Source of the DNA: Streptomyces actinomycinicus
GTDB taxonomy: Bacteria > Actinomycetota > Actinomycetes > Streptomycetales > Streptomycetaceae
DNA: 64,000 nucleotides
Direction of reading: 5' to 3'
Assembly: GCF_016741775.1 (NCBI RefSeq)
Contig: NZ_JAERRK010000021.1
Location: 107,480 to 171,479, forward strand
Program-made: the position numbers and the translations under genes
Part shown: piece after piece, positions 17,237 through 25,293 of the stretch
Layout of the letters: every line of letters begins with the position of its first letter
Numbering within the stretch: the stretch's first letter is position 1
Notes under the pieces: model-generated
The model's database searches: none
Seen by the model: the letters and a program-made list of their open reading frames with translations, nothing else
What the model was told of the DNA's origin: nothing

Positions 17237-17644
17237 ATGGCCATCACCCTGGTGAACCCCCGCGGACTGCCCGAGACCGGCGCCTACCGGCAGGTGGCGG
17301 TGGCGAGCGGGTCGAAGCTGGTCTTCGTGGCCGGGCAGGTCGCCTGGGACGCCGACGGGACCACGGTCGGCGCGGGCGACCTCGCCGCCCAGGTCGAGCA
17401 GTGCTACCTGAACATCGCCACCGCCCTGGCGGCGGCCGGCGGCTCCTTCGCCGACGTGGCGAAGCTGACCGTGTACGTCGTCGACTGGACCCCGGACAAG
17501 ATGCCCCTGCTCATGCAGGGCGTCGAGCGGGCGGCGGCGCGGCTGGGAGCCACCCCGGTCCCGCCGGCCAGCCTGCTGGGCGTCGCGGCACTGGACGTCC
17601 CCGAGCACCTCGTGGAGGTGGAGGCGACCGCGGTCCTGGACTGA
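17237..17644 (+). CDS. RidA-family (YjgF/YER057c/UK114) protein, 135 aa
   Basis: Small trimeric fold that deaminates reactive enamine/imine intermediates or acts on related substrates. SGSKLVFVAGQVAWDADG and AQVEQCYLNIATALAAAGG match the family core. The C-terminal segment PASLLGVAALDVPEHLVEVEATAV lacks the canonical RidA Arg that binds the carboxylate (usually R in xxRxxV), so this is more likely an Rid subfamily member than housekeeping RidA. The ATG at 17237 has GGAGG about 6 bp upstream. Confidence 0.85.
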   Translation: MAITLVNPRGLPETGAYRQVAVASGSKLVFVAGQVAWDADGTTVGAGDLAAQVEQCYLNIATALAAAGGSFADVAKLTVYVVDWTPDKMPLLMQGVERAAARLGATPVPPASLLGVAALDVPEHLVEVEATAVLD

Positions 17645-17683
17645 CCGGGGGCCGGCGGGGCCGGGAGGCGGGGCACGCCGGGG

Positions 17684-17709
17684 CGGTTCCGGGCGAGCGC
17701 CCGGAACCG
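17684..17709. terminator. Strong bidirectional hairpin
   Basis: CGGTTCCGGGCG and CGCCCGGAACCG form a perfect 12-bp stem with a 2-nt apex, placed between the convergent RidA-like and acyl-CoA dehydrogenase genes. A second, weaker hairpin (ACACCGG/CCGGTGT) follows at 17711-17733. Confidence 0.6.
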
Positions 17710-17737
17710 GAACACCGGCCGTGCGGACCGGTGTCCG

Positions 17738-18952
17738 TCAGAGGTACTTCTTCAGCTCCCGCCGCGCCAGCGACCGCTGGTGCACCTCGTCCGGGCCGTC
17801 GGCCAGCATCAGCGTGCGAGCGCTCGCGTACAGCTCGGCCAGCGGGAAGTCCTGGCTCACGCCGCCCGCTCCGTGCAGCTGGATCGCACGGTCCAGGATC
17901 CCGGTCACCGCGCGCGGGGTGGCGATCTTGATGGCCTGGATCTCGGTGTGGGCACCCTTGTTGCCGACGGTGTCCATCAGCCAGGCCGTCTTGAGCACCA
18001 GCAGCCGCAGCTGCTCCACGGTGACCCGGGCGTCGGCGATCCAGTTCTGGACCACGCCCTGCTGGGCCAGCGCCTTGCCGAACGCGGTACGGGACACGGC
18101 CCGCCGGCACATCAGCTCGATCGCCCGCTCGGCCATGCCGATGAGCCGCATGCAGTGGTGGATCCGGCCGGGGCCGAGCCGGGCCTGGGCGATGGCGAAG
18201 CCGCCGCCTTCCTCGCCGATCAGGTTCGACACCGGCACGCGCGCGTGGTCGAAGACGACCTCCGCGTGCCCGCCGTGGGAGTGGTCCTCGTAGCCGAAGA
18301 CCTGCATCGCACGCCGGACGGTGACACCCGGCGTGTCCCGCGGCACCAGGACCATGGACTGCTGGCGGCGGATGTCGGCGCCGTCCGGGTCCGTCTTGCC
18401 CATCACGATGAAGATCTTGCAGTCCGGGTTCATCGCCCCGGAGATGTACCATTTGCGGCCGTTGACGACGTACTCGTCGCCGTCCCGCTCGATGTGCGTG
18501 GTGATGTTCGTGGCGTCGGAGGAGGCCACGTCCGGCTCGGTCATCGCGAACGCCGAGCGGATCTCACCGGCGAGCAGCGGTTCCAGCCACTGCTTCTTCT
18601 GCCGCTCGTCGCCGAACTGCGCGAGCACCTCCATGTTGCCGGTGTCGGGCGCGGCGCAGTTCGTCGCGGTGGGCGCGAGGTGCGGGGAGCGGCCGGTGAT
18701 CTCGGCGAGCGGCGCGTACTGCAGGTTGGTCAGCCCCGCACCGTACTCGGTGTCCGGCAGGAAGAGGTTCCACAGGCCCTGCTCACGGGCCTTCGCCTTC
18801 AGCTCCCCGACCACGGCCGGCGTGTCCCACGGTGAGGCCAGCGCGGCACGCTGTTCCTCGGCGACCGCCTCGGCCGGGTAGACGTGCTCGTCCATGAAGG
18901 CGAGGAGCCTGGTACGCAGCTCCTCGGTGCGCGCGTCGAACGCGAAGTCCAT
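17738..18952 (-). CDS. Acyl-CoA dehydrogenase of ACAD10/11 type, 404 aa
   Basis: FAD enzyme of the acyl-CoA dehydrogenase fold. The flavin motif AFAMTEPDVASSDATN and WYISGAMNPDCK are present, and the C-terminus carries LADGPDEVHQ, the motif found in the dehydrogenase half of mammalian ACAD10/ACAD11. In ACAD11 a kinase domain is fused in front; here the kinase is the separate gene immediately upstream (6 bp gap). In that pathway the dehydrogenase removes phosphate from a 4-phosphoacyl-CoA rather than simply oxidising. That activity is inferred for this protein. Confidence 0.88.
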   Translation of the reverse strand: MDFAFDARTEELRTRLLAFMDEHVYPAEAVAEEQRAALASPWDTPAVVGELKAKAREQGLWNLFLPDTEYGAGLTNLQYAPLAEITGRSPHLAPTATNCAAPDTGNMEVLAQFGDERQKKQWLEPLLAGEIRSAFAMTEPDVASSDATNITTHIERDGDEYVVNGRKWYISGAMNPDCKIFIVMGKTDPDGADIRRQQSMVLVPRDTPGVTVRRAMQVFGYEDHSHGGHAEVVFDHARVPVSNLIGEEGGGFAIAQARLGPGRIHHCMRLIGMAERAIELMCRRAVSRTAFGKALAQQGVVQNWIADARVTVEQLRLLVLKTAWLMDTVGNKGAHTEIQAIKIATPRAVTGILDRAIQLHGAGGVSQDFPLAELYASARTLMLADGPDEVHQRSLARRELKKYL

Positions 18953-18958
18953 GTGCGG

Positions 18959-19981
18959 TCAGCCTTCCTGAAGAGTCGTCAGTCCGTGGTCGATGAAGAC
19001 GGGCACGAGGTCGCCGATGCGGTCGAAGCCGCGGCCCACCGTCTGGCCGAGCGTGTACCGGTAGTGGATGCCCTCCAGGATCACGGCGAGCTTGAACCAG
19101 GCGAACGCCTCGTACCAGGAGACGGCGGAGACGTCGCGCCCCGAGCGCGCGGCGTACCGCTCGACCAGCTCCTGCGGGGCCGGGTGCCCCGGCGCCTCGG
19201 CGGTGGTGGAGACGGGGGAGTGGGGCATGCCGAGCGACCGGCTGTACATCACCAGCAGACCGAGGTCGGTGAGCGGGTCGCCGAGGGTCGACATCTCCCA
19301 GTCGAGGACGGCCCTGATCCGGTCGTCGTCACCGATCAGCACGTTGTCCAGCCGGTAGTCGCCGTGCACGACGGTCGCGGCCGGCGAGGAGGGCAGCTCG
19401 CGCCCGAGAGCCGCGTGCAGCTCGTCGATGCCCGCCAGTTCGCGGTTGCGGGAGGCGTCCAGCTGCTTGCCCCAGCGGCGCAGCTGGCGGTCCAGGAAGC
19501 CCTCCGGGCGGCCGAAGTCGGCGAGGCCCACCGCTGCCGGGTCCACCGCGTGCAGCTCGACCAGCGTGTCCACCAGGGACAGCACCGCGTTCCGGGTGCG
19601 CTCCGCGCCCAGCGGGGCGAGCTGGCCGGCGGTGCGGTAGGGGGTGCCCTCGACGAACTCCATGACGTAGAACGGTGCTCCGAGCACCTCGTCGTCCTCG
19701 CACAGCAGCACCGGCCGCGGCACCGGCACGTCGGTCGGGTGCAGGGCGCTGATGACCCGGTGCTCGCGCTTCATGTCGTGCGCGGTCGCCAGCACATGGC
19801 CGAGCGGGGGCCGGCGCACGACCCACTTCGAGACGCCGTCGGAGAGCAGGTAGGTGAGGTTCGACCGTCCGCCCTCGATGAGCCGGCCGGTCAGGGGGCC
19901 GTTCACCAGACCGGGGCGCTCGCGGTCGAGCAGGGCGCGCAGCCGGTCCAGGTCGAGTCCGGGCGGGTGGTCGGCGCTCAT
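18959..19981 (-). CDS. APH-fold kinase of LvaA/ACAD11-kinase type, 340 aa
   Basis: Aminoglycoside-phosphotransferase fold, but the neighbourhood argues against antibiotic resistance. The kinase motifs are VVRRPP (ATP lysine replaced by an Arg-Arg environment), VVHGDYRLDNVLI (catalytic loop) and LDWEMSTLGDPLTDLG (Mg-binding). It is directly upstream of an ACAD11-like dehydrogenase, the pairing seen in LvaA/LvaC of Pseudomonas levulinate degradation, where the kinase phosphorylates the 4-hydroxyl of 4-hydroxyacyl-CoA. A perfect TetR-type palindrome lies 45 bp upstream. Confidence 0.88.
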   Translation of the reverse strand: MSADHPPGLDLDRLRALLDRERPGLVNGPLTGRLIEGGRSNLTYLLSDGVSKWVVRRPPLGHVLATAHDMKREHRVISALHPTDVPVPRPVLLCEDDEVLGAPFYVMEFVEGTPYRTAGQLAPLGAERTRNAVLSLVDTLVELHAVDPAAVGLADFGRPEGFLDRQLRRWGKQLDASRNRELAGIDELHAALGRELPSSPAATVVHGDYRLDNVLIGDDDRIRAVLDWEMSTLGDPLTDLGLLVMYSRSLGMPHSPVSTTAEAPGHPAPQELVERYAARSGRDVSAVSWYEAFAWFKLAVILEGIHYRYTLGQTVGRGFDRIGDLVPVFIDHGLTTLQEG

Positions 19982-20022
19982 TCATCACTCCTGTGGCCGG
20001 GAGAACAAGAACAGGACTCATG

Positions 20023-20040
20023 ATGCCGACCGGTCGGTAT
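20023..20040. promoter_or_regulatory. TetR-type operator, site 2 (perfect CCGACC|GGTCGG core)
   Basis: The 12-bp perfect palindrome at 20026-20037, with flanking AT pairs, lies just upstream of the kinase start. Read toward the kinase gene it begins ATACCGACCGGT, identical to site 1 before the SDR gene. Confidence 0.7.
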
Positions 20041-20151
20041 GCCGTCCAGTGCAGAGGGCGAACCGGGCGGGAAACGTGACCGGGGCCACGAAGGGGCCGA
20101 CGGCTCCCCGGCGCGCTGTCCGGGGAGGCGTCGGCCCTGATACCCCGCGGA

Positions 20152-20449
20152 TCAGTGGTCGTCCCAGTGGTCCCCGTGCTCGGCGTGCCGGTGGCCGTCG
20201 TGCAGGTAGTCGACGTGGTCGCCGTGCGGTACCTGGGCGTGCCCGCACTCGTCGTGGTGGACGTGCTCGTGGCGCTCGTGGACGGAGTGCCCGGCCGGCT
20301 CGCACTCGTCCCAGTGGCCGTCGTGCTCCCGGTGCAGATGGCCGTCGTGCACGTAGTCGGTGTGGTCGCCGTGCGGCACCGTTGTGCCCGCAGTCCGGAC
20401 CGTGGCTGTGCGTCCCGTGGGCGGTGTGTTCCTGGTGAAGCGTGGTCAT
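20152..20449 (-). pseudogene. His-rich protein gene with one frameshift
   Basis: The start at 20449 encodes MTTLHQEHTAHGTHSHGP, then CGH; the frame is lost near 20379 and coding resumes in another frame with two tandem repeats built on PHGDHVDY-HDGHRH / PHGDHTDY-HDGHLH, ending HWDDH. About one residue in four is His, with many Asp, typical of a metal-sequestering peptide. Removing one base or adding two at the AACGGTGCC stretch restores a single frame of about 98 residues. This could be a real disruption, a programmed frameshift or a sequencing error. The intact repeat coding argues that loss is recent or only apparent. Confidence 0.7.
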
Positions 20450-20574
20450 GGTGCTCACCTTCGGGGGTACGGGGAGTCGAATGGCGTGTCGCCGACGGAC
20501 AGGCTGCCACGCGAAAGCCACGTAAAGGGGCATCCCGGTTGCGTGGCGTTCGAGTACCCCGGAGGGTCGAGGGC

Positions 20575-21525
20575 ATGAAGGGCATCAGCTACAGCCGCTA
20601 CGGCGGACCCGAGGTGCTGGAGTACGGCGAGGTCCGCGACCCCAAGGTCGGCCCCGACCAGGTCCTGGTGAAGGTGCGCGCGGCGGCCGTCAACCCCGTC
20701 GACTGGAAGTGCCGCGAGGGCCATCTCGACGCGGTACTCGACCCCGTCTTCCCGGTGATCCCCGGCTGGGACGTCAGCGGAGTGGTCGTACAGCCCGGAG
20801 TCGCCGTCACGGAGTTCACCGTCGGCGACGAGGTCATCGGCTACGTCCGCGAGGACTTCCTCTCGCGCGGCACGTTCGCCGAGTACGTGGCCGCGCCCGT
20901 GCGCACCCTGGCCCGCAAGCCCCGCAACCTGTCCTTCGAGGAGGCCGCCGGACTCCCGCTGGCCGGCCTCACCGCCTACCAGGTGCTGGTCAAGGCACTG
21001 GACGTCAAACAGGACGAGACCGTCCTGGTGCACGCCGCGGCCGGCGGGGTCGGCTCGCTCGCCGTCCAGATCGCCACCCACCTCGGCGCCCGCGTCATCG
21101 GCACCGCCGGCGAGGCCAACCACGACCACGTCCGCGCCCTGGGCGGCGAGCCGGTGACCTACGGCGAGGGTCTGGCGGAACGGGTGCGTGCACTGGTCCC
21201 CACGGGGGTGGACGCGGTGTTCGACACCGTCGGCGGCGACGCCCTGAAGGTCTCGGCCAACCTGCTCGCCCCCGAGGGCCGGCTGGTGTCGGTCGCCGAC
21301 CCGGAGGTGCTGGGCTACGGCGGCCGGTACGCCTTCGTCCGCCCCGACGCCGAGGACCTGCGGAAGCTGGCGGAACTGGCGGAACAGGGCGTGGTGTCCG
21401 TGCACGTCCAGGAGACGTTCCCGCTGGAGCGCACGGCGGACGCGCAGCGGCTGAACCAGGAGGGCCACACCCGCGGCAAGATCGTGGTCACCGTGGACTG
21501 GGAGACCGAGGAGGGCGGCGCCTAG
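20575..21525 (+). CDS. Zinc-free MDR quinone oxidoreductase, NADPH-dependent, 316 aa
   Basis: Medium-chain dehydrogenase/reductase fold: the N-terminal GroES-like half ends in GDEVIGYV, then comes the Rossmann motif VLVHAAAGGVGSLAVQIA. It lacks the catalytic zinc Cys/His set, as in quinone oxidoreductases and enoyl reductases. The ATG at 20575 has GGAGGG 8 bp upstream and is preferred over much longer frame extensions. It overlaps the stop of the convergent DUF202 gene by 4 bp. Confidence 0.9.
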   Translation: MKGISYSRYGGPEVLEYGEVRDPKVGPDQVLVKVRAAAVNPVDWKCREGHLDAVLDPVFPVIPGWDVSGVVVQPGVAVTEFTVGDEVIGYVREDFLSRGTFAEYVAAPVRTLARKPRNLSFEEAAGLPLAGLTAYQVLVKALDVKQDETVLVHAAAGGVGSLAVQIATHLGARVIGTAGEANHDHVRALGGEPVTYGEGLAERVRALVPTGVDAVFDTVGGDALKVSANLLAPEGRLVSVADPEVLGYGGRYAFVRPDAEDLRKLAELAEQGVVSVHVQETFPLERTADAQRLNQEGHTRGKIVVTVDWETEEGGA

Positions 21526-21848
21526 ACCGCCAGGACCGCCGCGCACACCGCCATCGCCACCGCGCACAGCACGGCCGTCGTCGCGTGCCGCGGGGCGAGC
21601 GCGGGCGGCGGGGTCCCGGCCGACAGGGTGCGGATGCGGTCGTGGGCCACCCGGAGGAAGCCCAGCCACAGCCCGCAGCAGAGCGCGCACAGGACGACCC
21701 CGGAGACCGACGCGCCCCCGTGCAGGGCCGTCTTCACGGCCAGGACGGCGGCCACGGTGGCGGACAGGGTGGTACGGCGCCAGGCCAGCCGGGTGCGCTC
21801 CGGCTGCAGTCCGGGGTCCCGGCCCGCCGGACCCGGCTGGGCCGTCAC
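21522..21848 (-). CDS. DUF202 small membrane protein, 108 aa
   Basis: Contains the DUF202 core PERTRLAWRRTTLSATVAAV, then about three hydrophobic helices (VVLCALCCGLWLGFL and AVLCAVAMAVCAAVLAV). The GTG start at 21848 overlaps the stop of the upstream DUF202 gene (GTGA), so the pair is translationally coupled and probably forms a heteromeric membrane complex. Function unknown. Confidence 0.82.
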   Translation of the reverse strand: MTAQPGPAGRDPGLQPERTRLAWRRTTLSATVAAVLAVKTALHGGASVSGVVLCALCCGLWLGFLRVAHDRIRTLSAGTPPPALAPRHATTAVLCAVAMAVCAAVLAV

Positions 21849-22237
21849 CCCTCCCACCCGACCAGCACCACCACGACCATCGCCACGGCCACCACCGCCA
21901 CGACCAGACTCAGCAGCGCGGGGAACCGGGACGCCGGCAGGTCCTCGCCGCGCCGGATCGCCCGCTCGCACCGCACCCAGTGGTTCACCGCGCGCAGCGA
22001 GCACAGCACACCGGCGGCGAGCAGCGCGAGCGCGAGACCGACCCGGGCCCCCCAGCGCAGGTCCGGCAGGAACTGGTCCACCGCGAATCCGCCGCCGATC
22101 AGCGCGAGCGCGGTCCGCAGCCAGGCGAGGAAGGTGCGCTCGTTGGCCAGCGAGAACCGGTAGTCGGGCGTAGCGCCCTCGTCCCGCACCCGCTCCGGCG
22201 CGAACCACAGCCGGATGTTCCGTACGAATTCGCTCAC
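21845..22237 (-). CDS. YidH-like DUF202 membrane protein, 130 aa
   Basis: Classic YidH/DUF202 protein. The cytoplasmic N-terminus (EFVRNIRLWFAPERV) is followed by the family signature LANERTFLAWLRTALALIGGG and three membrane helices. The length is standard. It is coupled to the shorter DUF202 gene downstream. Function of the family is unresolved. Confidence 0.9.
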   Translation of the reverse strand: MSEFVRNIRLWFAPERVRDEGATPDYRFSLANERTFLAWLRTALALIGGGFAVDQFLPDLRWGARVGLALALLAAGVLCSLRAVNHWVRCERAIRRGEDLPASRFPALLSLVVAVVAVAMVVVVLVGWEG

Positions 22238-22258
22238 CCGGCCGACCCTACCCGGCGA

Positions 22259-22867
22259 TCACCGGCCCGCCCGGAACGCCCGCAGCCGCTCGTACGCCGC
22301 CAGCCCGTCGGGCACCCACTCCCAGGCGCCGAGCCTGCGCTCGACCTCCTCCTCGGACAGGAAGTCGTACCACTGGACCTCCTCCGCCTGCGGCCGCACC
22401 GGAAGCTCGCAGCGCACCTCGTACACCGCCGACCACCAGCTGTTCCCGGCGCCGTCCTCGTACAGGAACTTGAAGAGGAACTCCGGCCGGGGCAGCCCGT
22501 CGACGCCCAGCTCCTCCTCGGCCTCCCGCAGCGCCGCCGCGTCGTAGGACTCGCCCGCGCCGACGACCCCGCCGACGAACATGTCGTACAGGGAGGGGAA
22601 CACCAGCTTGCCGGCCGTGCGCCGGTGCACGAAGAGCCGGCCGGCCGCGTCCCGGGCCTGGACGAACACGCAGCGGTGGCGCAGCCCGCGGGCGTACGCC
22701 TCACCGCGCGGCCGCCGGCCCACGACCCGGTCGTGCTCGTCGACGACGTCGAGGATCTCGTCGGCGGGGTTCACGGCACCGGCACCGGAGGCGTCCGTCC
22801 GGGCGGGGTTCACGGCACCGGCACCGGAGGCGTCCGTCCGGGCGGGGTTCACGTCAGGAGGGGTCAT
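22259..22867 (-). CDS. Nudix hydrolase with tandemly duplicated N-terminus, 202 aa
   Basis: The Nudix box is intact: GVVGAGESYDAAAL followed by REAEEELGV provides the metal-binding Glu residues. The domain spans about residues 35-190, of the IDI-like/YfcD class (DEHDRVVGRRPRGEAY at its front), so it may act on a nucleoside diphosphate derivative. The N-terminus is odd: a 13-residue unit ending ASGAGAV (NPARTDASGAGAV) occurs twice, encoded by an exact 39-bp repeat. Each copy begins with a GTG that could itself start translation, so the true start is uncertain. ATG at 22867 is used here. Confidence 0.85.
   Translation of the reverse strand: MTPPDVNPARTDASGAGAVNPARTDASGAGAVNPADEILDVVDEHDRVVGRRPRGEAYARGLRHRCVFVQARDAAGRLFVHRRTAGKLVFPSLYDMFVGGVVGAGESYDAAALREAEEELGVDGLPRPEFLFKFLYEDGAGNSWWSAVYEVRCELPVRPQAEEVQWYDFLSEEEVERRLGAWEWVPDGLAAYERLRAFRAGR
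22764..22852. repeat. 39-bp exact direct repeat within the Nudix gene N-terminus
   Basis: The unit beginning GGTTCACGGCACCGGCACCG is repeated in tandem in the coding sequence without change, and a third partial copy begins with GGTTCACG. The reading frame is maintained (13 codons per unit). Confidence 0.85.
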
Positions 22868-22906
22868 GCCCTCATCCAAGCAGGCGCGTCCGAGCGGGCG
22901 GGCGGT

Positions 22907-23821
22907 TCAGCCCCGCTGGTAGCTCCGGACGGGGACCCGTGTCCCGGTCGGCCCGCACGGCATCGCCGGGTGCAGCCCGAGCAGCACGATGCCCACGACC
23001 ACGGCCGCGAGCCCGGCCGCCTCCCAGGCCAGCGCCCCGGTGTCGGCGCGCAGCCGGTCGCCCATGAAACCCACCCCGCACAGGATCCCGGCGAGCGGCT
23101 CGGCCGCGGTGAGCGCGGGCAGCGACATGCGCAGCGGGGCCGTCTCGAACGCGCTCTGCACCAGTACCAGGCCGGTGACCCCGCAGGCCACCACGCCGTA
23201 CGGCTGCCACCCGGTGAACAGCTCCGAGAAGCCGCCCGTGGAGAAGCGGGTGCCGCTCACCCGGGTCAGCGCGTCCTGGATGCCGTACAGCAGCCCGGCC
23301 GCCAGGGCCAGCAGTACCGGGCCCCAGCTCAGCCGGGAGCGTTTGGCGCAGGTCGTCAGGAGCAGGGCCGCGCCCACCACGGCCCCGATGATCAGCCAGT
23401 GCCGCAGCGGATCGTCGACCGCGCTGCCGCCGCGCGGCTCGCCCGCCACGATGAACGCGCTCACCCCGCCCGCGAGCAGCAGCAGACCGCCCCAGCCCTG
23501 GCGGCCCAGGGGCTGTCGGGTCTGGTGCCGGGAAAGGGCCAGGGCGAACAGCAGGTTGGTCGCGAGCAGCGGCTCGACCAGGGAGATCTCCCCCTTGCCG
23601 AGGGCGATCGCACCCAGCACCATGCCGGCGATCATCAGCCCGAGACCGCCCAGCCAGCGCGGTACCCGCATCAGGTCGAGCAGCAGCCGGAAGGACAGGA
23701 AATCGCCGAGCGGTGCCTTCTGTGCCGCGTTCTGCTGGAGCACGAAACCGAAGCCCAGGCAGCAGGCCGCGCTCACGGCGAGAAGGAGAACCAGTACGGA
23801 CACGCTGTGTACCTCGATCAT
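22907..23821 (-). CDS. DMT-superfamily transporter, 304 aa
   Basis: About nine to ten hydrophobic helices in two internal repeats, with short loops, as in EamA/NIPA-like drug/metabolite transporters. The first helix begins SVSVLVLLLAVSAACCLGFG. Family members in actinobacteria are annotated as DMT or putative Mg transporters; the substrate is unknown. The start at 23821 (MIEVHSV) is chosen so the first helix is near the N-terminus; an extension to 23869 adds an unlikely polar tail. It is divergent from the 24177 gene across a regulatory-looking gap. Confidence 0.85.
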   Translation of the reverse strand: MIEVHSVSVLVLLLAVSAACCLGFGFVLQQNAAQKAPLGDFLSFRLLLDLMRVPRWLGGLGLMIAGMVLGAIALGKGEISLVEPLLATNLLFALALSRHQTRQPLGRQGWGGLLLLAGGVSAFIVAGEPRGGSAVDDPLRHWLIIGAVVGAALLLTTCAKRSRLSWGPVLLALAAGLLYGIQDALTRVSGTRFSTGGFSELFTGWQPYGVVACGVTGLVLVQSAFETAPLRMSLPALTAAEPLAGILCGVGFMGDRLRADTGALAWEAAGLAAVVVGIVLLGLHPAMPCGPTGTRVPVRSYQRG

Positions 23822-23939
23822 CCGGCCGTACCACGGACGCGTAGTGGCCGACTGTAGCGCTCCGGGCACGACCTGTCCCGGAGTGCCCGGAACCGGGCGG
23901 TTGACTCGTCATGCTCCGGGCCCGGGCCGCCCGGCGCCA

Positions 23940-23951
23940 TGGCGTACGCCA
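23940..23951. promoter_or_regulatory. Perfect palindrome TGGCGTACGCCA
   Basis: 12-bp perfect dyad in the divergent promoter region, with a near-identical partner at 23984-23995. The shared context is CCATGGC(G/A)TACGCCACAG. Likely a pair of binding sites for an unidentified dimeric regulator. Confidence 0.45.
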
Positions 23952-23983
23952 CAGCGGGCCGGGGTGCGCGCTCCGGAACCCCA

Positions 23984-23995
23984 TGGCATACGCCA
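23984..23995. promoter_or_regulatory. Near-palindrome TGGCATACGCCA
   Basis: Second copy of the 23940 site, one base different. The centre-to-centre distance is 44 bp, about four helical turns. Confidence 0.45.
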
Positions 23996-24176
23996 CAGGG
24001 AAATCCGCCCGGCCTGCGCAAACCGGTCCCGTCCACCTGCGCCGGAGCACTCAAGTTCCGCTGGAGCCAGAGAAGTTGAAGCCCCAAGGACCCGGGTTCC
24101 GCTTGACGCGGCCCATGGCTGCGGGTTTGCTGTGCGTGATCGGTCGATAGCAGCCCGAGAAACAGGAAGCCCCGCG

Positions 24177-25178
24177 GTGTCCCCTCTCCCGCCTCTGCTC
24201 GGTACGCGCCGGGCCCTGACAGACCCGTCCGGCGACACCGCCGCGGACGACTCCGCCGCCGGCGATTTCGCCGCCGATGACCCCGCCTTCGACGACGCTC
24301 TCGGCGACGCCGGACTCCGCACGGCCCGTGCCGCGCTGGCCCAGGGCCGGCGGCAGGCCGCCCGCGCCCTGCTGCTGCACACCGGCGACGACTGGGACCG
24401 ACGCGGCCACCGCCTGACCGTCCTCGCCCGGGATCCCTACGCCGCCGCCTGGGCGAGCGACTGGCTGGCCGCCGAGCCCGGGTCCGCCGACGCCGCCGCG
24501 CTGCTGGCCCTGGCCCTCGTCCACCGGGCTCTGCGCGGCAAGGACGAACCCGGGCGGGCCCGCGAGGCCTGCGACACGGCCGCCGCGCTCGCCCCCGCCG
24601 ACCCCACCCCCTGGCTCGGCCGGCTGCTCCTGGCCCGCACCCTCGGACCCGAACGCGAGCTGCTCGACGCGTTCGCCGAGGTTCGCCGCCGCCACCCCGA
24701 CCACCACCACGCCCACCACCTGCTGGTCGCCCGCCTCGCCGAACGTCCCGCGAGCGGCCGGGGCGAGGACCACGAGGTGTACGACCTCGCCGAGCTGGCC
24801 GCCGCCGAGGCCCCCGCCGACTCCCCGCTGGCCGTCCTGCCGGTCGTCGCCTACGCGGAGCGGTACCGGGTCCTCGCCGAGACCGGCCCGCCCCCGGCCG
24901 GCCCCGCCGCCTGCGCGCACTGGTCCGGCCCGCGGGCCCGGCGCATCCTGCGCGGTTCCTTCGACTGGTGGCTCGAGTGGGAGCACGACGAGCACCCGCG
25001 CCGGCACGTCGACCTCAACCACCTCGCCTTCGCCCTGACCCGCGCCGGCCGGCCGGCCGAGGCCGCCGCCCTGTTCCGGCGCATCGGCGACCACCCCACC
25101 CCGGCACCCTGGTCGTACGGACACCGCGACCCCCTGACGGCCTTCCGCGCCGCCCGTACCCGGGCGTTCGGGCACTGA
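24177..25178 (+). CDS. Ala-rich TPR-like protein of unknown role, 333 aa
   Basis: Helical, Ala/Arg/Leu-rich protein with tetratricopeptide-like pairs of helices (ALLALALVHRALRG; REACDTAAALAPADPTPW; LAFALTRAGRPAEAAALFRR). No catalytic motif. The N-terminal 40 residues are acidic and low complexity (DDSAAGDFAADDPAFDDALG). The GTG at 24177 has GGAAG 7 bp upstream. Probably a scaffold or regulatory protein; no partner is evident. Confidence 0.75.
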   Translation: MSPLPPLLGTRRALTDPSGDTAADDSAAGDFAADDPAFDDALGDAGLRTARAALAQGRRQAARALLLHTGDDWDRRGHRLTVLARDPYAAAWASDWLAAEPGSADAAALLALALVHRALRGKDEPGRAREACDTAAALAPADPTPWLGRLLLARTLGPERELLDAFAEVRRRHPDHHHAHHLLVARLAERPASGRGEDHEVYDLAELAAAEAPADSPLAVLPVVAYAERYRVLAETGPPPAGPAACAHWSGPRARRILRGSFDWWLEWEHDEHPRRHVDLNHLAFALTRAGRPAEAAALFRRIGDHPTPAPWSYGHRDPLTAFRAARTRAFGH

Positions 25179-25293
25179 ACGCCGGGGCCCCGCGAGCCGT
25201 AGAACGGGACGGGGCGCGTAGGAAGTCTTACGGAACCCTGACCGCAGACCCGGATCCCTGGCCCCGCACGGCCCCGAGTGCTCGAATGAGAAC

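Larger units (their letters stand above)
23822..24176. other. Divergent intergenic region, 355 bp, with two palindromes
   Basis: No convincing gene. It holds TGGCGTACGCCA (perfect) and TGGCATACGCCA (one mismatch), both followed by CAG, 44 bp apart. The rest has no clear hairpin or repeat. Confidence 0.6.

Noticed and set aside
18959..19981. Aminoglycoside resistance by the APH-fold gene
   Set aside because: The operon with an ACAD11-type dehydrogenase and the shared operator with an acyl-CoA ligase operon point to acyl-CoA metabolism.
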